A DNA stretch of 52,492 bases from Rikenella sp031551865 (lineage in GTDB: Bacteria; Bacteroidota; Bacteroidia; Bacteroidales; Rikenellaceae), in the NCBI GenBank assembly GCA_031551865.1, contig JAVBMY010000015.1:1-52492 (forward strand), read 5' to 3'. Of the stretch, positions 1 to 8,241 are shown piece by piece (the first letter of the stretch is position 1; every line of letters starts with the position of its first letter). Under the pieces are notes generated by a model. That model searched no databases. It was given only the letters and a program-made list of their open reading frames with translations, and was not told where the DNA came from. A program made the position numbers and the translations under genes.

Positions 1-105
1 AATTTCGACAAGAATGACAGGATATACCGGGCATTCGACGATATGTTTGATCGCAAGATGCGGGGCGAGGATATTCCTTATGGTTCCAGCGAAGATGATC
101 TTTGA
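1..105 (+). CDS. 3' end of an unidentified protein (partial)
   Basis: An open frame enters from the left edge and stops with TGA at 103-105. It encodes the last 34 residues of a protein, ending in an acidic, hydrophilic tail (…GSSEDDL). The reading frame is supported by its position just before a strong hairpin and by convergence with ilvC. Too little is present to assign a family. The rest of the gene lies outside the window. Confidence 0.5.
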   Translation, partial: NFDKNDRIYRAFDDMFDRKMRGEDIPYGSSEDDL

Positions 106-211
106 TTTTGTTTGTTTCTGATTCGTCGGGGACGCGCCTCGCCGAAGGTGCTGATCGGGCGTTCGAAGAAGTGAAGCGTAGATGGGGAAAGGTGATTGAG
201 TAGATATAAAT

Positions 212-265
212 CTTGTAATAATGAGAGAGGCCAGCTTAAAAACTGGCCTCTCTCATTATTACAAG
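212..265. terminator. Bidirectional hairpin terminator, 23-bp perfect stem
   Basis: Positions 212-234 and 243-265 are perfect reverse complements (23 bp) around an 8-nt loop. The hairpin lies between the partial plus-strand gene and the convergent ilvC, so it probably ends both transcripts. It has no classical T-tract outside the stem, although the outer stem is A/T-rich on both sides. Confidence 0.8.
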
Positions 266-320
266 TGTGCTTTGTGTTGCCAATAAAGTCTCTCTAGTGG
301 AACGATTATAGGGCGCCGGA

Positions 321-1370
321 TTACTTGTTGTTCTCGGGGCGGAGTTTGCGCACGGCGGCACCGGCTTGCCAGAGTTCGCTCTCGTGCAGTTCGCGAAGCT
401 CTTTTTCGAGGCCGGCGCGGTAGTCGGCCTTGCTGTTCGAGTCGATAGAACGCTGGGCTTCGTTACCGCTGGCCACCTCATCGTAGAGTTTTTCGAACAC
501 GGGAAGGGTGGCGTCACGGAAGGGTTTCCACCAGTCGAGGGCGCCGCGCTGTGCGGTGGTCGAGCAGTTGCCGTACATCCAGTCCATGCCGTTTTCGGCT
601 ACGAGGGGCATCAGCGATTGGGTGAGTTCCTCGACGGTTTCGTTGAAGGCTTCCGAAGGGGAGTGTCCGTGCTCGCGGAGTACCTGGTACTGGGCGGCGA
701 AGATGCCCTGGATGGCGCCCATCAGGGTGCCGCGTTCACCGGTCAGGTCGGAGTAGACCTCTTTCTTAAAGTCGGTCTCGAACAGGTAGCCAGAACCCAC
801 GCCGATGCCGAGGGCTACCACGCGGTCGTAGGCGCGGCCGGTGGCATCCTGGTAGATGGCGTAGCTTGAGTTGAGGCCGCGCCCTTCGAGGAACAGGCGG
901 CGAAGCGAAGTGCCCGAGCCTTTGGGGGCCACGAGGATCACGTCGACGTCGGCGGGGGGCACGATGCCGGTCTTGTCGTTGTAGGTGATGCCGAACCCGT
1001 GCGAGAAGTAGAGGGCCTTGCCGGCGGTCAGGTGTTTTTTGACGGTGGGCCACGCGTCGATCTGTCCGGCGTCGGAGAGCAGGAACTGGATGATGGTGCC
1101 TTTGGCGCACGCTTCGTCGATGTCGAACAGGGTAGTGCCGGGTATCCAGCCGTCGGCTACGGCCTTGTCCCAGGTCTTGCCGCCTTTGCGCTGGCCGACG
1201 ATCACGTTGAAACCGTTGTCTTTGAGGTTGAGCGCCTGCCCGGGGCCCTGCACGCCGTAGCCGATCACGGCGATGGTTTCGTCCTTGAGGGTTTCGAGGG
1301 CTTTGCTGAGGGGGAATTCTTCGCGGGTGACGACGTTCTCTTCAACGCCGCCGAAATTGATTTTTGCCAT
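321..1370 (-). CDS. ilvC: Ketol-acid reductoisomerase (IlvC)
   Basis: Second common step of valine/isoleucine synthesis: NAD(P)H-dependent isomerisation and reduction of acetolactate or acetohydroxybutyrate in the cytoplasm. The 349-residue protein has the Rossmann glycine motif GYGVQGPG at about residues 37-44, followed by a cofactor-specificity loop (VGQRKGGKTW, about 58-67) rich in basic residues. The body matches the class I family over its full length. It is the last gene of the ilv block, but 320 nt of palindromic sequence separates it from ilvN, so it may have its own promoter. I saw no clear TAnnTTTG just upstream. Confidence 0.95.
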   Translation of the reverse strand: MAKINFGGVEENVVTREEFPLSKALETLKDETIAVIGYGVQGPGQALNLKDNGFNVIVGQRKGGKTWDKAVADGWIPGTTLFDIDEACAKGTIIQFLLSDAGQIDAWPTVKKHLTAGKALYFSHGFGITYNDKTGIVPPADVDVILVAPKGSGTSLRRLFLEGRGLNSSYAIYQDATGRAYDRVVALGIGVGSGYLFETDFKKEVYSDLTGERGTLMGAIQGIFAAQYQVLREHGHSPSEAFNETVEELTQSLMPLVAENGMDWMYGNCSTTAQRGALDWWKPFRDATLPVFEKLYDEVASGNEAQRSIDSNSKADYRAGLEKELRELHESELWQAGAAVRKLRPENNK

Positions 1371-1478
1371 TGTGTTGTATTTGGTTTTTACGGTTAATTA
1401 TTTTCTAATTGTCATGCTCATGTGCGGCATTACTACGTCGTCCTATATGGGAACTTTGCAATGACGTTCAACTATGTC

Positions 1479-1546
1479 ATCCCGAGCGTAGTCGAGGGAT
1501 CTTTGCAATGATCTCTTTGAGAAGTTCCCTCGACTACGCTCGGGAT
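1479..1546. repeat. Palindromic intergenic element in the ilvN-ilvC gap
   Basis: Two perfect 21-bp arms (1479-1499 and 1526-1546), core CCCGAGCGTAGTCGAGGGA, surround a 26-nt spacer. A related but degenerate arm (CCTGAGCGTAGCGAAGAAC) occurs near 17766-17784, so this is a dispersed repeat and not a gene-specific structure. Short frames across it translate to repeat-like peptides and are not genes. The whole 1371-1690 gap contains only this element and the next palindrome. Confidence 0.75.
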
Positions 1547-1599
1547 AGTATTTTGGGGCTTTGCGGTCGGAAGTACGCGCCCGCCGCTTGGGCTGTTTA

Positions 1600-1637
1600 C
1601 GTTTTTATGATTGCGCATTGCGCAAATCATAAAAACG
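1600..1637. repeat. Inverted repeat, 13-bp arms
   Basis: CGTTTTTATGATT (1600-1612) and its exact complement (1625-1637) flank a short core that is itself palindromic (GCGCATTGCGC). It lies about 55 nt downstream of the ilvN stop codon, so it may act as a terminator or RNA-processing hairpin between ilvN and ilvC. Confidence 0.6.
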
Positions 1638-1690
1638 CCGAGAGTGTCGTGCTCACGCCGCGCGGGCGGGGCCAAAGGCCCGTCTATTTT

Positions 1691-1966
1691 TTATTCTTTC
1701 ACTTGATGGTAGTCGGTACGGTGCACTTCGATGATGCGTTCGATGCCGGCCACCACGCGCCCGATGGTGTCTTCGTTGGTGAAGGCGTGGATCGTGAACT
1801 TGCTGGTGCCCTTGTGCTGGGTCTCGCTCACGCGCAGGCTCTCGATGTTGATTTTGCGCCGGGTGAAAATGCCCGTGATGCGCGCCAGTACCCCCACCTG
1901 GTTGTCGGTGAAGATCGAGATGATGTATTCGTGGATCTCGTTGTCGATGGTCTTAACGGGTGTCAT
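1691..1966 (-). CDS. ilvN: Acetolactate synthase small regulatory subunit (IlvN), short form
   Basis: Regulatory subunit of acetohydroxyacid synthase. It binds the catalytic IlvB and usually confers valine feedback inhibition. The 91-residue protein is a single ACT domain (IISIFTDNQVGVLARITGIF at about 15-34, then the RKINIESLRVS strand-helix segment). Many IlvH/IlvN proteins run to about 160-190 residues with a second C-terminal domain; here that domain is absent and palindromic repeats follow the stop. Naturally short single-ACT forms exist (E. coli IlvN and IlvM), so loss of function is not implied. It starts 5 nt after the ilvB stop, indicating cotranscription and probable translational coupling. 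Confidence 0.9.
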   Translation of the reverse strand: MTPVKTIDNEIHEYIISIFTDNQVGVLARITGIFTRRKINIESLRVSETQHKGTSKFTIHAFTNEDTIGRVVAGIERIIEVHRTDYHQVKE

Positions 1967-1971
1967 GGGGC

Positions 1972-3681
1972 TTATTCAGTATAAAGTTGGTCTTCGAGCG
2001 CGGCGCCGGCGGGGATCATCGGGAATACGTTGTCCTCCTGATTGATCACCACTTCGAGGAAGTAGGGGCCTTCGGCGGCGAGCATCGCGTCGATGGCGGG
2101 ACGCAGGTCGTCGCGGCGGGCGACACGGACGGCGGGTATCTTGTAAGCCTCGGCGATCTTCACGAAGTCGGGGTTCACCAGGGCGGTCGACGAGTAGCGC
2201 TTCTCGTGGAAGAGTTGCTGCCACTGGCGAACCATACCGAGGAACGAGTTGTTCAGCACGACGACTTTCACGCCGATGCCCCAGTGGAGGATTGTGCCGA
2301 GTTCCTGCATGGTCATCTGGAAGCCGCCGTCGCCCAGGAAGGCCACGACTTGCCGACCGGGCAGGGCTACTTTGGCGCCGATGGCGGCGGGCAGTCCGAA
2401 GCCCATGGTACCCAGGCCGCCCGAGGTGACGAGGCTACGGGTGTGGTTGAATTGTGAGTAGCGCGAGGCGAACATCTGTTGCTGGCCCACGTCGGTGACG
2501 ATGACCGCGTCGCCTGCGGTGGCCTCGGCTACGGCGGCCACGGCTTCGCCCATCGTAAGTGCTTCGCGCTCGGGGAAGAGGTGCTTTTTGATCACTTTCT
2601 CCCACTCTTTCTCTTTCTTCTGGCGGGCGAGGGCGAACCACTCCTCGCGTGCCCCGCGGGGTTCGACGCGGGGAACGAGCGCTTCGAGTACGGCGCGGGC
2701 ATCGCCCACGACGGCCACGTCGCTCAGGATGTTCTTGTTAACCTCGACGGGGTCGATCTCGATGTGGATCACTTTGGCGTTCGGGGCGTAGGTTTTGGTG
2801 TTGCCGGTCACGCGGTCGCTGAAGCGCATCCCGACGGCGATGATCAGGTCGCTTTTTTGGGTCATCACGTTGGGGGCGATGTTGCCGTGCATGCCGAGCA
2901 TCCCGACGTACAAGGGGTGCTGCGTGGGGATGGCCCCGATGCCGAGTAGGGTGGCGGCTACGGGGATCTGGGCTTTTTCGGCCAGTGAGAGCAGTTCGGT
3001 TTCGGCGCTGGAGATCTTCACGCCGTTGCCCATCAGGATCAGCGGGCGTTCGGCTTCGTTGATCAGCGCGGCGGCGGCTTCGACTTCGGTTTCGTTGATT
3101 TCGGGCACGGGCCGGTAGCTGCGGATGACTTCGCATTTCTCCCACGTATAGTCGCCTTTGCCGACCAGGGCGTCTTTCGCTATCTCGACGTAGACGGGGC
3201 CGGGCCTGCCGCTGGCGGCAATATAGAAGGCCTTGGCGATGGTCGGGGCGATCTCGTCGTGGCGGGTGACTTGGTAGTTCCACTTGGTGATGGGGATGGT
3301 CATGTTGACCATGTCGGCTTCCTGGAAGAAGTCGGTGCCGAGGACGGTCGAGGGCACTTGCGACGAGATACAGACCAGCGGGGTGGAGTCGAGCATGGCG
3401 TCGGCGATGCCGGTCAACAGGTTGGTGGCGCCGGGGCCGCTCGTGACGAGGCAGGTGCCTGTGCGGCCGCTCACCCGGGCGTAACCTTGGGCGGCATGTA
3501 CGGCGCCTTGTTCGTGGCGGGTGAGGTAGTGCTTCAGTTCGGGGAAGTTCAGCAGTTCGTCGTACACGGGCATGATGCTACCGCCGGGGTAGCCGAACAG
3601 GGTGTCGACGCCTTCGTTGATGAGCGACAGGAGCAGGGCTTCGGAGCCGGAGATATTTTTCTTATGGGTGGTCTGTTTCAT
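1972..3681 (-). CDS. ilvB: Acetolactate synthase large catalytic subunit (IlvB)
   Basis: ThDP-dependent condensation of pyruvate with pyruvate or 2-ketobutyrate, the committed step of valine/leucine/isoleucine synthesis. The 569-residue protein has the three-domain layout of the family: an N-terminal pyrimidine-binding domain with the catalytic Glu in RHEQGA (E57), a central domain, and a C-terminal pyrophosphate-binding domain with GDGGFQM and the downstream NNSFLGMVRQWQ segment that completes the GDG-N metal/ThDP motif. IlvN follows after 5 nt. Upstream lies a 670-nt gap before ilvD. Confidence 0.95.
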   Translation of the reverse strand: MKQTTHKKNISGSEALLLSLINEGVDTLFGYPGGSIMPVYDELLNFPELKHYLTRHEQGAVHAAQGYARVSGRTGTCLVTSGPGATNLLTGIADAMLDSTPLVCISSQVPSTVLGTDFFQEADMVNMTIPITKWNYQVTRHDEIAPTIAKAFYIAASGRPGPVYVEIAKDALVGKGDYTWEKCEVIRSYRPVPEINETEVEAAAALINEAERPLILMGNGVKISSAETELLSLAEKAQIPVAATLLGIGAIPTQHPLYVGMLGMHGNIAPNVMTQKSDLIIAVGMRFSDRVTGNTKTYAPNAKVIHIEIDPVEVNKNILSDVAVVGDARAVLEALVPRVEPRGAREEWFALARQKKEKEWEKVIKKHLFPEREALTMGEAVAAVAEATAGDAVIVTDVGQQQMFASRYSQFNHTRSLVTSGGLGTMGFGLPAAIGAKVALPGRQVVAFLGDGGFQMTMQELGTILHWGIGVKVVVLNNSFLGMVRQWQQLFHEKRYSSTALVNPDFVKIAEAYKIPAVRVARRDDLRPAIDAMLAAEGPYFLEVVINQEDNVFPMIPAGAALEDQLYTE

Positions 3682-4351
3682 GGTCTTGCTATTGTTCTGG
3701 AAGCGCCAAAGACGCCTCTATCGCTATATTCCGTAAAAAATTTAATAATGTTTCGACGGATTGCTGATGGTCAGTGTGGCACGTGGCGGCGAGCGGAGCG
3801 AGCCGCCTGCGGAGCGGCGAACGACCGATAGTCGTTCTGCCGCGTAGTCACCGCCGGTCAGGCGGCGTATTTCTCCGGGAAAATTTACGCGCCCCAGCCC
3901 AAGTCGCGTAGCGACTTCGGGAGGGGGCTGGGGCGCTCTTTTCTCCGCCCAAGTTGCTTTCGTCAGCCAAGCGAGGGCCGAGGGCAATGGAGCATGCTCG
4001 GGTTGCCGGGCAAGTAGGAGCAGGATGCCGCGCAGTGGACTCAAGCAGGCACCGCCAGGTGCTTGTAGTGCCCCGGCCGGTGGTCGGTTTCCGCTTCTTC
4101 GCGACGGTTGCGGGACTTGGTTTGGTGGGGAAACAGGTTCTGTCCCGAAAAAAATACTTATCCGCAATAATACCCTCCCCGCATTTTATCCTTTGTTTGC
4201 GGGGGATATTTTACATTTACCCGGGTCGCGTGAGCGATCCCGGCAGTCCACCGCCGCCCCACGCGGCGGGCTATCACACTCTCCCGTGGCTCGTTTACGC
4301 CCATCGCCGGCGGCGGACCGAAGGGGTATTGTTGCGGATAAGCATAAAAAA
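3682..4351. other. 670-nt gene-free gap between ilvD and ilvB
   Basis: No credible coding frame is visible: the frames that cross it are arginine- or proline-rich shadows. It contains the 12-bp-arm hairpin at 3889-3936, several short G+C-rich inverted repeats (for example near 4040-4062), and an A/T-rich stretch at 3727-3755 just before ilvB that could hold its promoter. No exact TAnnTTTG box was found on the minus strand. No leader peptide rich in Ile, Leu or Val was recognised. Confidence 0.5.
3889..3942. repeat. Nested palindromic element (family B copy 1)
   Basis: Outer arms GCGCCCCAGCCC (3889-3900) and GGGCTGGGGCGC (3925-3936) are perfect complements. An inner 7-bp hairpin AAGTCGC-GTA-GCGACTT sits at 3901-3917, and TCTTTT follows on the plus strand. 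A sequence of the same design occurs at 32412-32456, and looser relatives at 32520-32556 and about 17969-17990. Confidence 0.65.
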
Positions 4352-6172
4352 TTATTCCACGATGCGGATCGCCCCCCGGTCGGCCGAGCTGACCATCGAG
4401 GCGTAGGCACGCAGGGCGGTGCTTACGCGGCGCTCACGCACGGGGCGGAAGCCGCTGGATTTATGCTCTTCTTCGAGTCGCGCGGCGAGCTCGGCGGCGG
4501 GGACAAGCAGCTCGATCGAGCGCGCAGGGATGTCGATCCGGATGCGGTCGCCGTCGCGCACGGCGGCAATGGCGCCTCCGGCGGCGGCTTCGGGCGAACA
4601 GTGCCCGATCGAAAGGCCCGAGGTGCCGCCGGAGAACCGGCCGTCGGTCAGCAGGGCGCAGGCTTTGTCGAGTTTCACGGTCTTGAGGTACGAGGTTGGG
4701 TAGAGCATTTCCTGCATCCCGGGGCCGCCGCGGGGGCCTTCGTAACGGATGACCACCACGTCGCCGGCCTGTACCGTGCCGCCGAGGATGCCGTTGCAGG
4801 CTTCGTCCTGCGAGTTGAACACGCGGGCCGTGCCTTCGAACACGAGGATCGAAGCGTCGACGCCCGCGGTCTTGACGATGCAACCGTCTTGCGCGATATT
4901 GCCGCGCAATACGGCCAACCCTCCGTCTTTCGAGTAGGCGTGTTCTGCAGAACGGATGACCCCCGCGGTACGGTCGTTGTCGAACGCGGGGTAGTGTTCT
5001 GCTTGCGATCCCATTTCGAGGTTGAACCTGCGGCCGGGAGCGGCCAAATATCTTTCTGTAGCTGCTTTGTCGGCGTTTGGCGAGCAGATGTCGTATTGTT
5101 CGACAGCGCCGGCCAGCGACAAGCCGTCGATGCGTAGGGCCGAGCCGTCGACGAGCCCGGCGCGGAGCAGTTCGCCGAGGATGGCAAGGATACCGCCGCC
5201 GCGGTTCACGTCCTGGATGTGGTATTGCGGGGTGTTGGGCGACACTTTGCAGAGTACGGGGATTCGGCGCGAGAGCGCGTCGATGTCGTGCATCGTGAAT
5301 TCGATGCCGGCCTCGGCGGCCACGGCCAGCAGGTGCAGCACGGTGTTTGATGACCCGCCCATGGCGATGTCGAGCGACATGGCGTTCAGGATCGTGGCGC
5401 GGGTGGCTATGGAGCGGGGCAGCACGCTGTCGTCGTCTTCGAAATAGTATTTCCGGGCGTTGCGCACGATCAGGGCGGCGGCCTCGTCGAAGAGTTTCAC
5501 GCGGTCGGCGTGGGTGGCGACGATGGTGCCGTTGCCGGGCAGCGACAGGCCGAGGGCTTCGGTCAGGCAGTTCATCGAGTTGGCGGTGAACATGCCGGAG
5601 CACGAGCCGCAGGTGGGGCAGGTCCCCGTTTCGAATTTCAGCAGCTCTTCGTCGCTGACCGAGGGGTCGCCACCGCGCACCATGGCGTCGATCATGTCGT
5701 AGTCTTTGCCGTCGATTTCGCCGGCTTCCATCGGGCCGCCGCTGACAAAGACGGTGGGAATGTTGAGGCGCATGGCGGCCATCAGCATGCCGGGGGTCAC
5801 TTTATCGCAGTTCGAGATACAGACCAGCGCGTCGATACGGTGGGCCTGCGCCATGTATTCCACCGAGTCGGCGATCAACTCGCGCGAGGGGAGCGAGTAG
5901 AGCATGCCGTCGTGTCCCATGGCGATGCCGTCGTCGATGGCGATGGTGTCGAATTCGGCGGCGAAGCAGCCTCGCCGTTCGATGGCCTGTTTGACCCGCT
6001 GCCCGATCTCGTGCAGGTGGACGTGGCCGGGTACCAGTTGGGTGAACGAGTTGGCGATGCCGATGATCGGCCGGCCGAAGTGCTCTTCTTTCATGCCGTT
6101 GGCGCGCCACAGGGCGCGGGCTCCGGCCATGCGCCGCCCGGTGGTGGTGACGCTGCTGCGTAGGGGTTTCAT
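4352..6172 (-). CDS. ilvD: Dihydroxy-acid dehydratase (IlvD)
   Basis: Fe-S enzyme dehydrating dihydroxy acids to 2-keto acids, the third step of valine/isoleucine synthesis. I start it at the Met of MKPLRSSVTT (6172), giving 606 residues. The frame could begin 24 codons earlier, but those residues are not family-like. Cluster cysteines are visible in NCDK (C122) and CPTCGSCSG (C185, C188, C191), and the C-terminal FSGGTSGLSIGHCSPEA signature is intact. It is the first gene of the ilv block in transcription order, although the 670-nt gap to ilvB leaves open whether one message covers all four genes. Confidence 0.95.
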   Translation of the reverse strand: MKPLRSSVTTTGRRMAGARALWRANGMKEEHFGRPIIGIANSFTQLVPGHVHLHEIGQRVKQAIERRGCFAAEFDTIAIDDGIAMGHDGMLYSLPSRELIADSVEYMAQAHRIDALVCISNCDKVTPGMLMAAMRLNIPTVFVSGGPMEAGEIDGKDYDMIDAMVRGGDPSVSDEELLKFETGTCPTCGSCSGMFTANSMNCLTEALGLSLPGNGTIVATHADRVKLFDEAAALIVRNARKYYFEDDDSVLPRSIATRATILNAMSLDIAMGGSSNTVLHLLAVAAEAGIEFTMHDIDALSRRIPVLCKVSPNTPQYHIQDVNRGGGILAILGELLRAGLVDGSALRIDGLSLAGAVEQYDICSPNADKAATERYLAAPGRRFNLEMGSQAEHYPAFDNDRTAGVIRSAEHAYSKDGGLAVLRGNIAQDGCIVKTAGVDASILVFEGTARVFNSQDEACNGILGGTVQAGDVVVIRYEGPRGGPGMQEMLYPTSYLKTVKLDKACALLTDGRFSGGTSGLSIGHCSPEAAAGGAIAAVRDGDRIRIDIPARSIELLVPAAELAARLEEEHKSSGFRPVRERRVSTALRAYASMVSSADRGAIRIVE

Positions 6173-6540
6173 GGGGTGTGTGCTGTGGCTGCTTGGTGTT
6201 TCCGGATTTTCCGTCACACAAATAAACTTATTTCGAATTTGCAATGAAAAAATACCGGAGATTACTTTACGGAGCCCAAACGTTTATATTTGTAGAAACT
6301 CGTTGTTTGGCAATAGGTTGTGATTAATAGTTTGCTGGCATTCAATATATGAATATTTTTTAATAATAGTGAAGGTATGTTTATCCTGCTGCTTCGGGTT
6401 TGTTCGGAAGAGGCTTCGCCGAGGTAGGGAATTCTTCAAAGATTTCAGTCTTTGCCACGCCCTAAACTTACGAAGGATCTTTCCGAAGAATTGCCTGTGG
6501 TCATCTTTGGAAGATTCCCCCGGCTTCGCCCGGGACGAGA
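6173..6540. other. 368-nt gap between xerD and ilvD
   Basis: No gene is supported. The part next to ilvD is A/T-rich and should contain the ilvD promoter. The only exact TAnnTTTG here (TATATTTG, 6285-6292) points the other way, into the gap, with no plus-strand gene after it. Positions 6410-6540 hold imperfect palindromes (TTCTTCAAAGA…TCTTTCCGAAGAA type) resembling the dispersed elements seen elsewhere. Confidence 0.45.
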
Positions 6541-7452
6541 TTATTTCTCGGAGAGCGGGTGCAGCGCCATAGCCTGGCGCAGGTCGCTCAGGTCGAGGTG
6601 GGTGTAGATCTCGGTGGTGAGGATCGATTCGTGACCCAGCAACTCTTGCACGACCCGGATGTCAGCCCCGCCTTGCAGCAGGTGGGTGGCGAACGAATGG
6701 CGCAGGGTGTGCGGGCTGATGTTCTTGCGGATGCCGGCCGCGGCGGCGGTGCGTTTGATGATGGTGAAGATCATCACGCGGGTGAGGCGGTGACCGCGTT
6801 GGTTCAGGAACACGATGTCGGCCTCGGAGGCTTCGACGGGCTGGGTGCGGCGCTGATCGAGGTAGTGGTTCAGTTGCGTTAGAGCCGTGTCGGCGATCGG
6901 TACGAGGCGTTGTTTCGATCCTTTGCCGGTCACGCGGATCACCTGTTCGTCGGCGAACAGGTCGCTCAGCCGGAGTTCCACCAGCTCGCTCACGCGCAGC
7001 CCGCAACAGTAGAGCATTTCGATGATGGCGCGGTTGCGGTGGCCGAGTGGGGCACTCAGGTCGATAGCAGCGAGCATCTGTTCGATCTCGCCGTAGGTGA
7101 GCGTGTCGGGCAGTTTGCGGGGGATTTTGGGCGAGTCGATCAGTTCGGTGGGCAGCGCTTCGATGCGGTCGCTGTGGAGCAGGAAATTGTAGAAGCTGCG
7201 TACGCCGCTCAACACGCGGGCCTGCGAGGCGGCGCTCCGCCCGCTGTCATAGACGTGCGAGAGGAAACCCTCGATCTCGTCGGCGGTGACGGCGGCGGGT
7301 TCTTTGACTCCGGCAATATAGGCGCTCAGCTCTTCGGCATCGCGCATGTAGGCTTCGACGCTGTTGGCCGAAAGTCTTCGTTCAAGGCTCAGGTAGCCCT
7401 TGTACTCGGTCAGGGCGCGCGCCCAAAGGTTGCTGTTTCCGGTGTCTTCCAT
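6541..7452 (-). CDS. xerD: Tyrosine site-specific recombinase XerD
   Basis: Chromosome dimer-resolving recombinase acting at dif with XerC. The 303-residue protein has an N-terminal SAM-like core-binding domain (about 10-95) and a C-terminal catalytic domain with the full active-site set: R153 (GLRVSEL), a Lys in GKGSK near 177-180, H248-xx-R251 (HTLRHSFATHLL), H274 (LLGHE) and nucleophile Y283 (IYTH). It lacks the N-terminal arm domain of integrative elements, which supports a Xer housekeeping role. XerC is the alternative name. It begins 39 nt after bioC on the same strand and is the last gene of the comB-bioF run. Confidence 0.9.
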   Translation of the reverse strand: MEDTGNSNLWARALTEYKGYLSLERRLSANSVEAYMRDAEELSAYIAGVKEPAAVTADEIEGFLSHVYDSGRSAASQARVLSGVRSFYNFLLHSDRIEALPTELIDSPKIPRKLPDTLTYGEIEQMLAAIDLSAPLGHRNRAIIEMLYCCGLRVSELVELRLSDLFADEQVIRVTGKGSKQRLVPIADTALTQLNHYLDQRRTQPVEASEADIVFLNQRGHRLTRVMIFTIIKRTAAAAGIRKNISPHTLRHSFATHLLQGGADIRVVQELLGHESILTTEIYTHLDLSDLRQAMALHPLSEK

Positions 7453-7491
7453 ATCGGTTTGGGTTTGGGTCGGTGGCGTGGTACAGCGGAA

Positions 7492-8241
7492 TTAGTCGGC
7501 GCGCCCGGCTTTCCTTCCTATGATGATCTGAGGTTGAAAAGTAAGCACGGTGCGACCGTCGCTAGTACGCGGGTATTCGTTTTCGAAGCGGCGCAGGCGT
7601 GCGGGGGTCCAGCGCTCGGGTGCGGCGGCGTTGACTCCGGTGTCGCGCAGGTGGCGCAGTACGTCGAGGGGCGAGGCGAACTCCTCTTCCTGTAGCCATT
7701 CGGTACTCAGGAGCACTTCGAGCCCTGCATTTTCGAAATTCCGCTCGATTTCGGCAAGGGTGGTGTATTCGAGCCCCTGTCCGGTGCTTCGGCGAATCTC
7801 TTTGAAGTTGCCGGGGCCAAAGGTCGAGAGGGCCAGCAGGCCGCCGGCGCTCAGGGCTGTGCGGCTGCGCAGGATGAAGCCCGGCAGGTCGTCGAACCAT
7901 TGGACGGCAGAGGCCGAAGCGATGATGTCGATTCTTTTTCCGAGCCTGATCCCTTCGCCGTCGCCGTGCACGAATTCCACTTGAGGCGGAAGAAAACCGT
8001 GACTTCCGGCTACTATGTCGTTCGCAGTCCAGGCTACGGCGGGGAAGTCTTCGGCTAGGTGGCGGGTCAGGAAACCGGTGCCACTGCCGATCTCGAAGCC
8101 GCAGCGGGAATCGCCGGGGGCGTATTGCCGGATGAGCCCGGCCAGTTTTCCGGCCACCGCGCGCTGCACGCTGGCAAGGGTGTCGTAAGTGTTCAGGCGG
8201 CGCGAGAACCGGCGTTCGATTAGTTCTTTATCGTGTGGCAT
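7492..8241 (-). CDS. bioC: Malonyl-ACP O-methyltransferase (BioC)
   Basis: SAM-dependent methylation of malonyl-ACP, which disguises the substrate so that fatty-acid synthesis can elongate it to pimeloyl-ACP methyl ester. The 249-residue protein has the class I SAM-binding motif FEIGSGTGFLTRHL at about residues 49-62 and the BioC-like N-terminus with FSRRLNTYD. The assignment rests on the family pattern plus the neighbouring bioG and bioF. Its ATG lies inside the end of bioG (14-nt overlap), so the two are translationally coupled. Confidence 0.9.
   Translation of the reverse strand: MPHDKELIERRFSRRLNTYDTLASVQRAVAGKLAGLIRQYAPGDSRCGFEIGSGTGFLTRHLAEDFPAVAWTANDIVAGSHGFLPPQVEFVHGDGEGIRLGKRIDIIASASAVQWFDDLPGFILRSRTALSAGGLLALSTFGPGNFKEIRRSTGQGLEYTTLAEIERNFENAGLEVLLSTEWLQEEEFASPLDVLRHLRDTGVNAAAPERWTPARLRRFENEYPRTSDGRTVLTFQPQIIIGRKAGRAD

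Noticed and set aside
1409..1984. Overlapping frames between ilvC and ilvN on both strands
   Set aside because: Their translations are dominated by the palindromic repeat (for example …SVVEGTS… and …STTLGMT) and run antisense into ilvN; no domain is visible.
3682..4351. BCAA attenuator or T-box leader before ilvB
   Set aside because: No leader peptide rich in Ile/Leu/Val, no T-box sequence and no antiterminator pair could be recognised; the hairpin present belongs to a dispersed repeat family.
6541..7452. XerD as an integrase of a mobile element
   Set aside because: It lacks an arm-binding domain, has the Xer length and motifs, and is embedded among housekeeping genes with no attachment repeats or tRNA.
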